NCBI GenBank assembly: GCA_046297495.1
Contig: JBKBIP010000005.1
Span: forward strand, 1 to 64,000
Length of the DNA stretch: 64,000 nt
DNA from: JBKBIP01 sp046297495
GTDB lineage: Bacteria; Planctomycetota; Planctomycetia; Gemmatales; Gemmataceae
Direction of reading: 5' to 3'
The translations under genes were made by a program, and so were the position numbers. Positions 43,090 to 51,388 of the stretch are shown here, in pieces. Under the pieces are notes generated by a model, which was given only the letters and a program-made list of their open reading frames with translations, did no database searches and was not told the DNA's origin. Position 1 is the first letter of the stretch. Each line of letters begins with the position of its first letter.

Positions 43090-43255
43090 CGGAGGGCCTA
43101 GACGGGGGTGGCAGCCCGCGGCCCCGGAACGAGAAAAAATCCACTGCCACTCCGATTTTTCTATTGATTGTTTTAGTGAACCTAAGTATACTATGCGAAG
43201 CCGACAAGTTTCCTTCCTTTCATTGTTCCATTCCACCCCACCCCCCCCCCTTTTT
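43090..43255 (+). repeat. Dispersed promoter-bearing repeat, copy B
   Basis: Same element as 20195-20345 but on the opposite strand. Between comB (reverse) and the molybdenum hydroxylase operon (forward), 42991-43581 contains no other feature besides this repeat and a 34-codon frame at 43354-43458 that encodes a single hydrophobic segment. Confidence 0.85.
43164..43192 (+). promoter_or_regulatory. Sigma-70-like promoter toward the molybdenum hydroxylase operon
   Basis: TTGATT (43164-43169) and TATACT (43187-43192), 17-bp spacer, inside repeat copy B. Transcription would start near 43199, leaving a leader of about 380 nt before the iron-sulfur subunit gene. Confidence 0.65.
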
Positions 43256-43581
43256 CAAGATGTCAGGTAATGGGCATGGAATGAAACACACATCCTCACC
43301 GCGCCTGATTGATCGTTTCGCGCTCGTCAACAGCAGCCCCGGAACGCGAAGCATGTTCCAGCCACGTATCCACCGCGTACCCGCTCTGGTATTTTCTTTG
43401 GCATTTTGCTTGTACCTGCTCGGCCTAGCTCTTACAATCGCTACAACTTGCCGCTGAGAGCCGTGGAAGACATTGGGTGCCGCGGGATTTCGGCGGCGGG
43501 GCGGATGGGCTGTTTGGGTTTGCCGAACGTACCATTCCTATCGTCGTTTTGATTAACACCACAAGGGAGAGGGTCCTAGCG

Positions 43582-44223
43582 ATGAACGATCAGCAAGGAC
43601 ACAACAAGAACGGACCCGGTTTGTCGCGTCGCCAATTCCTGAAGGGATCGGGCGTCGCGGCGGCCGCGACCGCGCTGGGGCAGGCGCCACTCCCCAGCGC
43701 CGCCGCCGAGCAGGCGTCGGCCAAGGGGAAAGTCCCTCAGTTCGGGCCGGGCAAGGTCAAGATTGAATTGACCGTCAATGGCAAAAAGATGACCACCGAC
43801 ATCGAGCCGCGCGTCACTTTGTTGGACGCGCTCCGCAATCATCTCGATGTCACCGGCTGCAAGCGCGTCTGCGACCGCGGCAGCTGCGGCGCCTGCACCG
43901 TGCTGCTCGACGGCGCGCCGGTGTACGCGTGCAGCCTGTTGGCGCTGGAGGCGCGCGGCAAGGACATTCAAACCGCCGAGTCGCTGGTGGACGGCGACCA
44001 GCTCGACGCGATTCCCAAGGCCTTCGTGCAGTACGACGCGCAGCAGTGCGGCTTCTGCACGCCGGGCTTCGCCGTGGCGCTGCGGGCGGCCCTAAACCAG
44101 AATCCCAACGCCAGCCCCGGCGAGCTGGAGGCCGGTTTGGCCGGCAACATCTGCCGCTGTGGCACCTACGAACAGATGCGCCACGCCATCGAGGCGCTGT
44201 GCCGTCAAGGGAAGGGAGGCTGA
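43582..44223 (+). CDS. Molybdenum hydroxylase, [2Fe-2S] subunit with Tat signal
   Basis: Electron-transfer subunit of a xanthine dehydrogenase-family enzyme, 213 residues. The Tat signal is SRRQFLKGSGVAAAATALGQ (about 14-33), so the folded complex is probably exported. The plant-type ferredoxin cluster is TGCKRVCDRGSCGACTVLLD with a fourth Cys in YACSLL. The second cluster is in CGFCTPGFAVAL and NICRCGTYEQM. This resembles PaoA/YagT of the periplasmic aldehyde oxidoreductase. The Moco subunit gene starts 3 bp downstream. ATG 43582 follows GGGAGAGGG. The promoter is on repeat copy B. Confidence 0.92.
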   Translation: MNDQQGHNKNGPGLSRRQFLKGSGVAAAATALGQAPLPSAAAEQASAKGKVPQFGPGKVKIELTVNGKKMTTDIEPRVTLLDALRNHLDVTGCKRVCDRGSCGACTVLLDGAPVYACSLLALEARGKDIQTAESLVDGDQLDAIPKAFVQYDAQQCGFCTPGFAVALRAALNQNPNASPGELEAGLAGNICRCGTYEQMRHAIEALCRQGKGG

Positions 44224-44226
44224 GCC

Positions 44227-46506
44227 ATGCAAAGTAAAACGCGCAAACCGCTCGTTGCTTGGCCGAAGCAACGCCGTCTCATCGGCAAGGACGTGCAGCG
44301 CGTGGACGGCCCGGAAAAGTCCACCGGCACGGCCAAGTACAGCTTCGACATCAACCGGCCCGGAATGCTGCACGCGCAAATCCTGCGCTGTCCGTATGCC
44401 CATGCCAAAATCAAAAAGATCGACACCAGCGCCGCCGAGAAGATCCCCGGCTTCGCGGCGTTGCACATGATCGCGTCCGAAGGAGCGGAGCTGGACTATG
44501 CTGGCGCCGAGGTGCTGGCTATCGCCGCCGACACCGAGGAACACGTTCAGGACGCGCTGCGAGCCGTCCGGGTCGAGTACGAAGTGCTGCCGTTCCTGGT
44601 CAAGGAAGAGGACGCCCTGAAGAATCCCAGCCTGAAGACGGTCAGCGGCCGCGATCCCAGCAACGTCAGCAAGCCCACGCTCGCCGACGAAGGGGACGTG
44701 GACGCCGCCTACAAGGAAGCGGACGCCGTGGTCGAAGGGGAATATGGCGTGGCCACGGTTTGTCATCACTGTCTCGAACCGCACGGCCTGGTCGCCGAAT
44801 GGCCCAAAGAAGGCAGCGTCAAGCTGCGCGTCTGGTGCTCGGTGCAAGCGACGCGCAACGTGGCCGCCGGCTTGGCCAAGGAGTTCGATCTTGGCCCTAC
44901 CGAAGTCGAGTGTCTCACCGACTACATGGGGGGCGGCTACGGCAGCAAGTTCGGTCCCGATGTGCAGGGCATCGCCTGCTCCCATCTGGCCAAGAAGACG
45001 GGTCGGCCGGTCAAGCTGATGCTCACCCGCGAGGCGGAGATCACCACCGCCGGCAATCGACCGTCAGCCTATGGCCGGGTCAAGATGGCCGGCAAGAAGG
45101 ACGGCACCATCACCGCCTACGAGGTGGATTGCTACGGCACGCCGGGGGCGACGGGACGTGCCACGGTCAATTTCGCCATGTTGCCGTATGTGTACAAGGA
45201 CGCCATTCCGAATTATCGGCTCAAACATACGGTCATCCTGACCAACTGCGGGGCGGCGCGGGCCATGCGGGCTCCGGGCCATCCGCAGAACTGCTTGCTG
45301 ACGGATACCTGTCTGGATGATCTGGCCGCCAAGCTCGGCCTCGATCCGATGGAGGTCCGGCTCAAGAACTTGCCGAAGAACGTCCCTAGCGCGGTGCGGG
45401 ATTATCCGCTGTCGTGGAACGCCGTGCGGGAGACGATCTACCGGGATGAAATCGCCATCGCCGCCAAGCTGGCCAAGTGGAAGGAGAAATGGCATCCACC
45501 CGGCGAGGGGGGCAAGGGGCCGATCAAGTATGGCATCGGCATGGCCTTGCACACCTGGGGTGGCGGCGCGGCGGGGGGTGATCCACCGTTGAACGAATGC
45601 ACCGTCATCATCTCTCGGGATGGGTCGGTGACGGCGCAAAGCTCCACGCAGGATTTGGGCACCGGTCAACGCACGGTCACGGCCATGGTCGTCGCGGAAA
45701 TCCTGGGCTTGGAACCGCACGAGGTCTTCGCCGACATCGGCAACAGCTCGTATGGCCAGTCCACCGGCTCCGGCGGCAGCACGACGTGCCCATCGCAGGC
45801 CCCTTCGGCGCTGCGGGCGGCGATCGGCGCCCGCGATCAGCTCTTTGCCAAGATCGCCAAGAAGCTCGGCGCCAAGCCAGAGAACTTGGCCATCGAGCCG
45901 GGCAAGGTCGTGGATACCGCCACGGGCAAAAGCGTGCCCTGGAAGAAAGCCTGCGCCATGCTGGGCATGGACGAAGTGCGCGTCAAGCTCGGCTGGAGTT
46001 CGGTCTATGCCAACGAGGTCGATGACGAAGGGAAGCTGGTCACGCCGGGGGTTTCCAACTTGCAGGTCGGCGGCGTGCAAATCGCCGAAGTGCGCGTGGA
46101 CACCGAGACCGGCCAGGTCTTCTGCGATCACATCGTCGCGGTGCAGGATGTCGGCATGGTGGTCAATAAGCTGTTGTGCGAATCGCAAGTGGCGGGCGGC
46201 GTCATCATGGCCGTCAACTATGCCTTGCTGGAAGACCGCATCATGGACCGCCACACCGGCCGCCAAGTGAACCCCGACATGGAGTTCTACAAGCTCGCCG
46301 GCATTCAGGACATCCCCCGCATCACCGTGCATATGCACGACATGCCGGAGCGCGGCGTCATTGGCATCGGCGAACCGCCGACCATCTCGACCGCCGCCGC
46401 CATCAGCAACGCCATCTTCAACGCCATCGGCGTTCGTGTGTCTCATGCTCCATTCACTCCGGACAAAGTGCTGGCCGCCCTTGCCCAGAAAGGGGGGAAG
46501 GCATAA
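44227..46506 (+). CDS. Molybdenum hydroxylase, molybdopterin-binding subunit
   Basis: Catalytic subunit, 759 residues, of the xanthine dehydrogenase/aldehyde oxidase family. It opens with IGKDVQRVDGPEKSTGTAKY; molybdopterin-cytosine-dinucleotide contacts include GGGYGSKFGPD, RAMRAPGHPQN, a TQDLGTGQRTV segment and GQSTGSGGSTTCPS. The catalytic base is Glu at about 716 in GIGEPPTISTAAAISN. It has no signal peptide and would be carried out with the Tat-tagged small subunit. The best guess is an aldehyde or N-heterocycle oxidoreductase of the PaoABC type; the substrate is unknown. It abuts the FAD subunit gene with no gap. Confidence 0.93.
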   Translation: MQSKTRKPLVAWPKQRRLIGKDVQRVDGPEKSTGTAKYSFDINRPGMLHAQILRCPYAHAKIKKIDTSAAEKIPGFAALHMIASEGAELDYAGAEVLAIAADTEEHVQDALRAVRVEYEVLPFLVKEEDALKNPSLKTVSGRDPSNVSKPTLADEGDVDAAYKEADAVVEGEYGVATVCHHCLEPHGLVAEWPKEGSVKLRVWCSVQATRNVAAGLAKEFDLGPTEVECLTDYMGGGYGSKFGPDVQGIACSHLAKKTGRPVKLMLTREAEITTAGNRPSAYGRVKMAGKKDGTITAYEVDCYGTPGATGRATVNFAMLPYVYKDAIPNYRLKHTVILTNCGAARAMRAPGHPQNCLLTDTCLDDLAAKLGLDPMEVRLKNLPKNVPSAVRDYPLSWNAVRETIYRDEIAIAAKLAKWKEKWHPPGEGGKGPIKYGIGMALHTWGGGAAGGDPPLNECTVIISRDGSVTAQSSTQDLGTGQRTVTAMVVAEILGLEPHEVFADIGNSSYGQSTGSGGSTTCPSQAPSALRAAIGARDQLFAKIAKKLGAKPENLAIEPGKVVDTATGKSVPWKKACAMLGMDEVRVKLGWSSVYANEVDDEGKLVTPGVSNLQVGGVQIAEVRVDTETGQVFCDHIVAVQDVGMVVNKLLCESQVAGGVIMAVNYALLEDRIMDRHTGRQVNPDMEFYKLAGIQDIPRITVHMHDMPERGVIGIGEPPTISTAAAISNAIFNAIGVRVSHAPFTPDKVLAALAQKGGKA

Positions 46507-47502
46507 ATGAAAAACTTCACCTACTATCAACCGACATCCGTTCCGCAAGCGCTCGGTCTGCTGAGTGACAAGTGGGGCGCCACGGAAATCCTCGCCGGCG
46601 GCACCGACCTGCTGGACCTGACCAAGGAATACGTGGCCCAGCCGGATCGCGTGGTGAGCATCACCGGCATTCCCAACCTCATCGGCATCCAGTCTGAGGG
46701 GGATGCCGTGCGCATCGGCGCCACCACCAAGCTGGCCGCCATCGCCGACCACAGCGAGCTGCGTCAACTGTTCCCGGCCCTAACCACGGCGGCGGGGATG
46801 GTTGGCGGGCCGCAGATTCGCAACATGGGCACCATCGGCGGCAATCTCTGCCAGCGCAACCGCTGCTGGTACTTCCGCGACGAGGAGGTCCTGTGCTTGC
46901 TCAAAGGGGGCGATAAGTGCTACGCCCTGGACGGCGAGAACATCTACCACGCCATCTTCACGCAGGGACATAAATGCGTCATGGTCAATCCCTCGACCTT
47001 GGCGCCCCCCCTGATCGCGCTGGGGGCCACAGTGGAGCTGGTCGGTCCCCAGGCCCAGCGGACGGTGGAGCTGGCCAAGTTCTTCGTCGCGCCGGCGTCG
47101 GCCGCGGAGCATGAAACGGTGCTTCAGCCCAATGAGATTCTCACGCGGGTGACGATTCCCCAGAAGGGCTTGAAGAGCGCTAGCTACGAGATCCGCCAGA
47201 AACAGTCTTACGATTGGCCGCTGGTGCAAGCCGCAGTGGCGTTCCAGCTTAACGGCGGCAAGGCCAGCAACGTCTCCATCGTGCTCGGCCACGTCGGCCC
47301 GACGCCGGTAATCGCCACGGCTGCCGCCCAAGCGCTGGAAGGCAAGGCGATCAACGAGGACACCGCCGCCGCCGCGGGCGAGGCTGCCACGCAAGGGGCC
47401 AAGCCGCTCAGCCAGACCGGCTACAAGGTCCGGCTGGCGCAAGTGGCGGTCAAGCGGGCCATCCTCACCGCCGCCGGCGGCCAGAAGTATTGGGAGGCGT
47501 GA
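46507..47502 (+). CDS. Molybdenum hydroxylase, FAD-binding subunit
   Basis: Protein of 331 residues, third subunit. The FAD site includes ILAGGTDLLDL and the NMGTIGGNLCQRNRCWYFRD segment; the C-terminal CO_deh_flav_C domain follows (SYEIRQKQSYDWPLVQAAVA). Four cysteines between about residues 116 and 139 (NLCQ, NRCW, VLCLL, DKCYA) suggest an extra [4Fe-4S] cluster as in PaoB-type subunits. Gene order here is FeS, Moco, FAD, unlike paoABC (FeS, FAD, Moco). Moco-insertion chaperone (PaoD/XdhC) genes are absent from the window. Confidence 0.92.
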   Translation: MKNFTYYQPTSVPQALGLLSDKWGATEILAGGTDLLDLTKEYVAQPDRVVSITGIPNLIGIQSEGDAVRIGATTKLAAIADHSELRQLFPALTTAAGMVGGPQIRNMGTIGGNLCQRNRCWYFRDEEVLCLLKGGDKCYALDGENIYHAIFTQGHKCVMVNPSTLAPPLIALGATVELVGPQAQRTVELAKFFVAPASAAEHETVLQPNEILTRVTIPQKGLKSASYEIRQKQSYDWPLVQAAVAFQLNGGKASNVSIVLGHVGPTPVIATAAAQALEGKAINEDTAAAAGEAATQGAKPLSQTGYKVRLAQVAVKRAILTAAGGQKYWEA

Positions 47503-47532
47503 GCCAACGACCAAGGATTATCGGCCGTGGAT

Positions 47533-47574
47533 TTCATCGTTTCGCGGAGGAGTCATCCCCCGCGAAGCGATGAA
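47533..47574. repeat. TTCATCGTTTCGCGG palindrome
   Basis: Left arm 47533-47547, right arm CCGCGAAGCGATGAA 47560-47574, one mismatch. Same family as 36834-36885. Lies just upstream of the Cys-rich small gene. Confidence 0.8.
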
Positions 47575-47604
47575 TCCCCACGAATCACTATCAGAGGGTG
47601 CATC

Positions 47605-47823
47605 ATGTCCGAACATTCCGAACTCAAACCGCTGCGCTGCCTCCACCTGTCTTGCAAGTCGATGGTCGTCTTCGGCGAGGATTTCGAGAGCGACCCCGAC
47701 TACCAAGCCGGCATGACCGATTTCTGGTGCACGCGCACGCAAACCGGCCGCGGCCCCGACAACGATGACGTGTGCATGGAAATGTGCAGCAATCCGGAAC
47801 GCGGCTGCTATCAGGAGTATTAA
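47605..47823 (+). CDS. Cys-rich small protein of unknown function
   Basis: Protein of 72 residues, not recognised. Seven cysteines: CLHLSCKSM at the start, WCTRTQ in the middle and VCMEMCSNPERGCYQEY at the end, in a strongly acidic protein without signal peptide or membrane segment. The spacing suggests metal or cluster binding. ATG 47605 is preceded by AGAGGGTG. It follows the molybdenum hydroxylase operon by about 100 bp on the same strand, but a palindrome lies in between, and another copy (47923-47965) follows. A link to the enzyme is possible but unproven. Confidence 0.7.
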   Translation: MSEHSELKPLRCLHLSCKSMVVFGEDFESDPDYQAGMTDFWCTRTQTGRGPDNDDVCMEMCSNPERGCYQEY

Positions 47824-48342
47824 CGTCACCGCCGTTTAGCGACGCTTCCCCGAAGCGTCGCTAAATCGTCAGCGCCGGACCACCATATCACCACCAATAA
47901 ATTGGCGCAACATGGCTAAGCGGATTCATCGCTTCGCGTGCCGATCCCACTCGAAACGATGAATCATCTATCTCATTGAAATTAATTCCACTCTACCTCG
48001 CCGACCACTTCGACAAGAAGCGGTCCGAATCTTTCTGCTGATCGAGGATGGCGGTCTGCAAGGCTCGGTTTTGATATAATGGGGTAGATGTTGCGCGAAT
48101 GGATAGCCGGAAAGGAATTCTGTATTTTACCCCAATGTCATACTTGGCGCGGGTGAGAGTGAGGCTTCCTTTCCTTATTCCCAGGCCGAGCCTGGGAACG
48201 AGAAGAAGCGCCGCTCGACGTTGGGAGTCGTCGTTCCGCGCGCCGAGGGAGAAGGGTGTAGCTTGCTGCTCTTGACAGGCTTATGCAAGCTCCCTATCAT
48301 ATTACGTTTTACCATTAAGACCTTTTCGGAAGGCAAGTAGTC
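47824..48342. repeat. Intergenic region with three palindromic repeats
   Basis: About 520 bp without a gene. It contains a perfect 13-bp hairpin TTTAGCGACGCTT/AAGCGTCGCTAAA (47835-47847, 47853-47865), a GATTCATCGCTTCG/CGAAACGATGAATC palindrome (47923-47936, 47952-47965), a TTCCCAGGC/GCCTGGGAA palindrome (48178-48198), and the rpmF promoter. Confidence 0.75.
48272..48300 (+). promoter_or_regulatory. Sigma-70-like promoter of the rpmF-plsX-fab cluster
   Basis: Perfect TTGACA (48272-48277), 17-bp spacer, TATCAT (48295-48300). Start of transcription near 48307, about 35 nt ahead of rpmF, which has TTCGGAAGG upstream. Confidence 0.8.
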
Positions 48343-48531
48343 ATGGCCGTACCCAAGAGACGTACCTCCCACGCTCGGCAAGGCAAGCGGCGCAGTCATT
48401 TGCATGTGAGGCCGCTGCAAATTCAGTATTGCCCCCAGTGCCAAGAGCCCATGTTGCCGCATCGGGTCTGTGGCAACTGTGGTTTTTATCAGAACCGAGA
48501 AGTGGTGGCGCCGAAAGAGGAAAGGAAATAA
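48343..48531 (+). CDS. rpmF: 50S ribosomal protein L32
   Basis: Protein of 62 residues. The N-terminus AVPKRRTSHARQGKRRSH is the L32 signature; two CxxC pairs, C30-PQ-C33 and C43-GN-C46, form the zinc site of the zinc-containing (C+) form. The rpmF-plsX order is widespread in bacteria and links ribosome and lipid synthesis. plsX starts 3 bp after the stop. Its promoter matches the consensus closely. Confidence 0.96.
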   Translation: MAVPKRRTSHARQGKRRSHLHVRPLQIQYCPQCQEPMLPHRVCGNCGFYQNREVVAPKEERK

Positions 48532-48534
48532 ACC

Positions 48535-49542
48535 ATGCAGATCGCGCTGGACGCGATGGGGGGCGATCACGCGCCGGGTCCCGTCGTTGCCGGCGCCGTG
48601 CAAGCGGTGGCCGACAATTCCGAATTGCGCGTCGTCCTGGTGGGGGATCAAGCGCAGGTGCAGCCTTGTCTCGAACAAGCCGGCGGGCCGCACGACCGCA
48701 TCGAGATATTCCACTGCACGCAAGCGGTGGCGATGCACGAAGCGCCGGTGGAAGCCCTGCGCAAGAAACCCGATAATTCCATCAGCCGGTGTTGGCAGCT
48801 CATGGCCGAGAAGAAAGTCGAAGCCATCGTCAGCGCCGGCAACACCGGGGCGATGGTGGCGGGAGGCCTGTTGCGGCGCCGCTTTCTCAAGAACGTGCGC
48901 CGGCCCGGCATCGCCGCCGTCATGCCGACGCAGCAGGGACCATGCGTGGTCATCGATGTCGGCGCCAACGTCGATCCAGAGCCGCAACACCTGTTCCAAT
49001 ACGGCATCATGGGGAGCATCTTCGCCAAGCATGTTTTGCAGTGTGATGAACCCAGAATCGGCTTGATGAACATCGGCGCCGAGGAGAAAAAAGGACACGA
49101 CCTGGCCAAGGAAACGCACGCGCTATTCAACGCCAGCCATTTCCAGGACCGTTTCATCGGCAACATTGAAGGCCGTGACATCCACAAGGGTGTTTGTCAT
49201 GTCGTAGTCACCGACGGTTTCGTCGGCAACGTCGTCTTGAAAGTCTGCGAAGGGGTCTTTGAGTTCGTGATGAAGATGGTCTTTCAGGAAGTTTCGACGA
49301 CTTTGAATGCCGAGCGCCAGCAAGCGCAACTGGCCTTGAAGAACCTGGTGGATCGCTACGACTACAACGAGCACGGCGGCGCGCCGCTGCTGGGCATCGA
49401 CGGCATCTGCATCATCTGTCACGGCAGTTCCGGCGACCGGGCCATCAAGAACGCCCTGCTCGTCGCCGCCCACCACGCCCGCGTCCGGCTGAACGAGAAG
49501 ATCGTGCAGGAATTGGAAGAGAATCTGCCGGCGGCGGGGTGA
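48535..49542 (+). CDS. plsX: Phosphate acyltransferase PlsX
   Basis: Makes acyl-phosphate from acyl-ACP, the first step of phosphatidate synthesis with PlsY. Protein of 335 residues. Starts with IALDAMGGDHAPGPVVAGAV, the PlsX signature, then SAGNTGAMVAGG, ANVDPEPQHLFQYGIMG, LMNIGAEEKKGHDLAKE and a C-terminal GGAPLLGIDGICIICHGSS block. It is a peripheral membrane enzyme. fabH, often next in this operon, is missing; instead a MazF-like fragment precedes fabD. Confidence 0.96.
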   Translation: MQIALDAMGGDHAPGPVVAGAVQAVADNSELRVVLVGDQAQVQPCLEQAGGPHDRIEIFHCTQAVAMHEAPVEALRKKPDNSISRCWQLMAEKKVEAIVSAGNTGAMVAGGLLRRRFLKNVRRPGIAAVMPTQQGPCVVIDVGANVDPEPQHLFQYGIMGSIFAKHVLQCDEPRIGLMNIGAEEKKGHDLAKETHALFNASHFQDRFIGNIEGRDIHKGVCHVVVTDGFVGNVVLKVCEGVFEFVMKMVFQEVSTTLNAERQQAQLALKNLVDRYDYNEHGGAPLLGIDGICIICHGSSGDRAIKNALLVAAHHARVRLNEKIVQELEENLPAAG

Positions 49543-49551
49543 GGGTGCTTC

Positions 49552-49740
49552 GTGTCCACGCCGGAAGGGGTTGCTTGCGGGTTATTGCACAACTCCGCAG
49601 TACGTGGTGAACGGCTTCATACGATTCCACAAGCGGATGTGCGGCGCATGATCGGCGAACTGTCCGAAGATTTTATGCGGAAGATTGACGATGGCCTTAA
49701 AGCCGTGTTGGGATGGCCGTCGGTTATCCCCACGTCTGTT
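49552..49740 (+). pseudogene. MazF/PemK-like C-terminal fragment
   Basis: From 49552 the frame reads VACGLLHNSAVRGERLHTIP, then QADVRRMIGELSEDFMRKID and DGLKAVLGW. The pattern of one beta strand, a TIP/LP turn, then R-x-IG-x-LS and a terminal amphipathic helix ending LG matches the C-terminus of MazF/PemK mRNA interferases. The N-terminal half is absent. There is no stop before fabD, so the fragment is in frame with fabD (and with plsX beyond its stop). It is either a remnant or a false similarity; a full toxin is excluded. Confidence 0.45.
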
Positions 49741-49755
49741 CCACAAGGAGGTGCC

Positions 49756-50661
49756 ATGTCCCAGACAGCTTTTCTGTTTCCCGGTCAAGGAGCGCAATAC
49801 GTGGGCATGGGGCAGCAGCTCCGGGCCGCGTTGCCGGCGGCGCAACGGCTGTTCGAGGAGGCCAGCGAAGTGCTGGGCTACGATCTGGCCGAGGTCTGCG
49901 CCAGTGGCCCCGCCGAGCGGCTCAACAGCACGGTCGTCAGTCAACCGGCCATTTTCGTGACCAGCTTGGCCGCCTTGGAACAGTTGAAGGCCACCGACCC
50001 CGCCGCCGTCGCTGGGTGCGCTATGACCGCTGGCTTGAGTCTGGGGGAATATACGGCCCTGGTTTTCGCTGGCGCGTTGAGCTTCCGGGATGGCTTGAAG
50101 CTGGTGCAAAAACGCGGCGCGGCCATGCAAGCGGCTTCCGACGCCACGCCCAGCGGCATGGTCAGCATCTTGGGACTGGAACAGCCGCAAGTCGAGGAAC
50201 TATGTGCCAAAGCCCAAACTTGGGGTGTCATGCAGGTGGCCAATCTGTTGTGTACGGGGAATATCGTGGTCTCGGGCGTGCTGCCGGCCTGTGATGAGAT
50301 GGTGAAGCTGGCCGAGGCCGCCGGCGCCCGTACGGTGCGCTTGGCCGTGGCGGGGGCGTTTCACACCAGCATCATGAAACCGGCCGACGACCAGCTGGCC
50401 GCCGCCCTGAACGGCATTTCGCTGCAACCGCCGCGCATTCCCGTTTGGTCCAACGTGGATGCCCAACCGCACACGGACCCCAACGAGATTCGCCAACTGC
50501 TGGTGCGGCAAGTCGTCGCGCCGGTGCTCTGGGAACAGACCATGCGCAACCTCTTGGCCGCCGGTTGCGAACGCTTCCATGAAATCGGCCCCGGCCGCGT
50601 CCTCGCCGGCTTGCTGAAACGCGTGCAGCGCAAGGTGGATTGCCAGAATGTGGCGGGGTAG
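49756..50661 (+). CDS. fabD: Malonyl-CoA:ACP transacylase
   Basis: Loads malonyl groups on acyl carrier protein for fatty acid synthesis. Protein of 301 residues. FLFPGQGAQYVGMG holds the oxyanion Gln, GLSLGEYTALVFAGA holds the active Ser, and AVAGAFHTSIM holds the active His; VWSNVDAQPHTDPNEIRQLL and EIGPGRVLAGLLKR close the fold. ATG 49756 is set by AAGGAGG eight bases upstream; the frame continues 68 codons earlier through a MazF-like fragment. acpP follows after 279 bp. Confidence 0.96.
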   Translation: MSQTAFLFPGQGAQYVGMGQQLRAALPAAQRLFEEASEVLGYDLAEVCASGPAERLNSTVVSQPAIFVTSLAALEQLKATDPAAVAGCAMTAGLSLGEYTALVFAGALSFRDGLKLVQKRGAAMQAASDATPSGMVSILGLEQPQVEELCAKAQTWGVMQVANLLCTGNIVVSGVLPACDEMVKLAEAAGARTVRLAVAGAFHTSIMKPADDQLAAALNGISLQPPRIPVWSNVDAQPHTDPNEIRQLLVRQVVAPVLWEQTMRNLLAAGCERFHEIGPGRVLAGLLKRVQRKVDCQNVAG

Positions 50662-50940
50662 CAATGGGGTGTTGGGCGGCGACCGGAAGGGGAACGTGCC
50701 CCTGGTGCAATCGTCATAATCCGAATAGACAACGTGCTCTTTCCTTTTTCTCCATTCCCGTGTAATTTTTCACTTTACTTCCACGCGCTGATCCTTTGGA
50801 GGTTTTGGCCGCAGGGGGAGGACAAGTTACCTTGCCCGGTGTGCGGGCACTGTGGTACATAACGGCGGGACCGGGGCGGACTGCAGCGAAGTCCGAGCTG
50901 CCGGCCGCGGAGTGCTTATTTGCTAGGGGAGGATTCCAAC

Positions 50941-51192
50941 GTGCCTTCCATTGAAGAACGTGTCATTGAAATCGTGGTCGAGAATCTCGGCGTCAACAAA
51001 GAGCAAGTGACCCGCACCACTTCGTTCATCGAAGACATGGGGGCGGATTCACTGGACATTGTCGAACTCATCATGGAACTGGAAGAAGAATTTGAGATCA
51101 CCATTCCTGATGAACAAGCCGAGAAGATCAAGACCGTGGGCGAAGCAATTGACTATATCGAAAGAGAAATCGAGAAAAAAAACGAGAAGTAA
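50941..51192 (+). CDS. acpP: Acyl carrier protein
   Basis: Carries the growing acyl chain on a phosphopantetheine arm. Protein of 83 residues. S37 in GADSLDIVELIMELEEEF is the attachment site. GTG 50941 is chosen because GGGGAGG lies nine bases upstream and the protein then starts PSIEERVIEIVVENLGV; the frame extends seven codons to an ATG at 50920 that lacks a binding site. Highly acidic, with a lysine/glutamate tail. The 279 bp gap from fabD holds no recognised feature and could contain a separate promoter, since acpP needs high expression. Confidence 0.96.
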   Translation: MPSIEERVIEIVVENLGVNKEQVTRTTSFIEDMGADSLDIVELIMELEEEFEITIPDEQAEKIKTVGEAIDYIEREIEKKNEK

Positions 51193-51388
51193 CGCGGTGC
51201 TGCTTCCCGCCGTGGTTCGCTGATGAAGGTCCCCCTCATGCTGATGGTTGGATGGGGAGATCGTCCGATTCCGGCTTGGTGCCAGGGTCGGTGGCGTCGG
51301 CACGGCGGCTTCGTCCTGCCTTTGATAGAAACCCGACTGGGACAGCTGGAAACGCAAGCGGCTCCCGTTTTCGGGAAGGAGCCAAGAC

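Noticed and set aside
42991..43236. N-terminal extension of comB by 82 codons, similar to the translation of 20210-20305
   Set aside because: The similarity is due to the shared dispersed DNA repeat; ATG 42990 has a ribosome binding site and begins the homology.
45064..46767. Open frame of 567 codons antisense to the molybdopterin subunit gene
   Set aside because: Shadow of a well-supported gene. Rich in His/Gly/Asp in the manner of complement reading; no motif was recognised.
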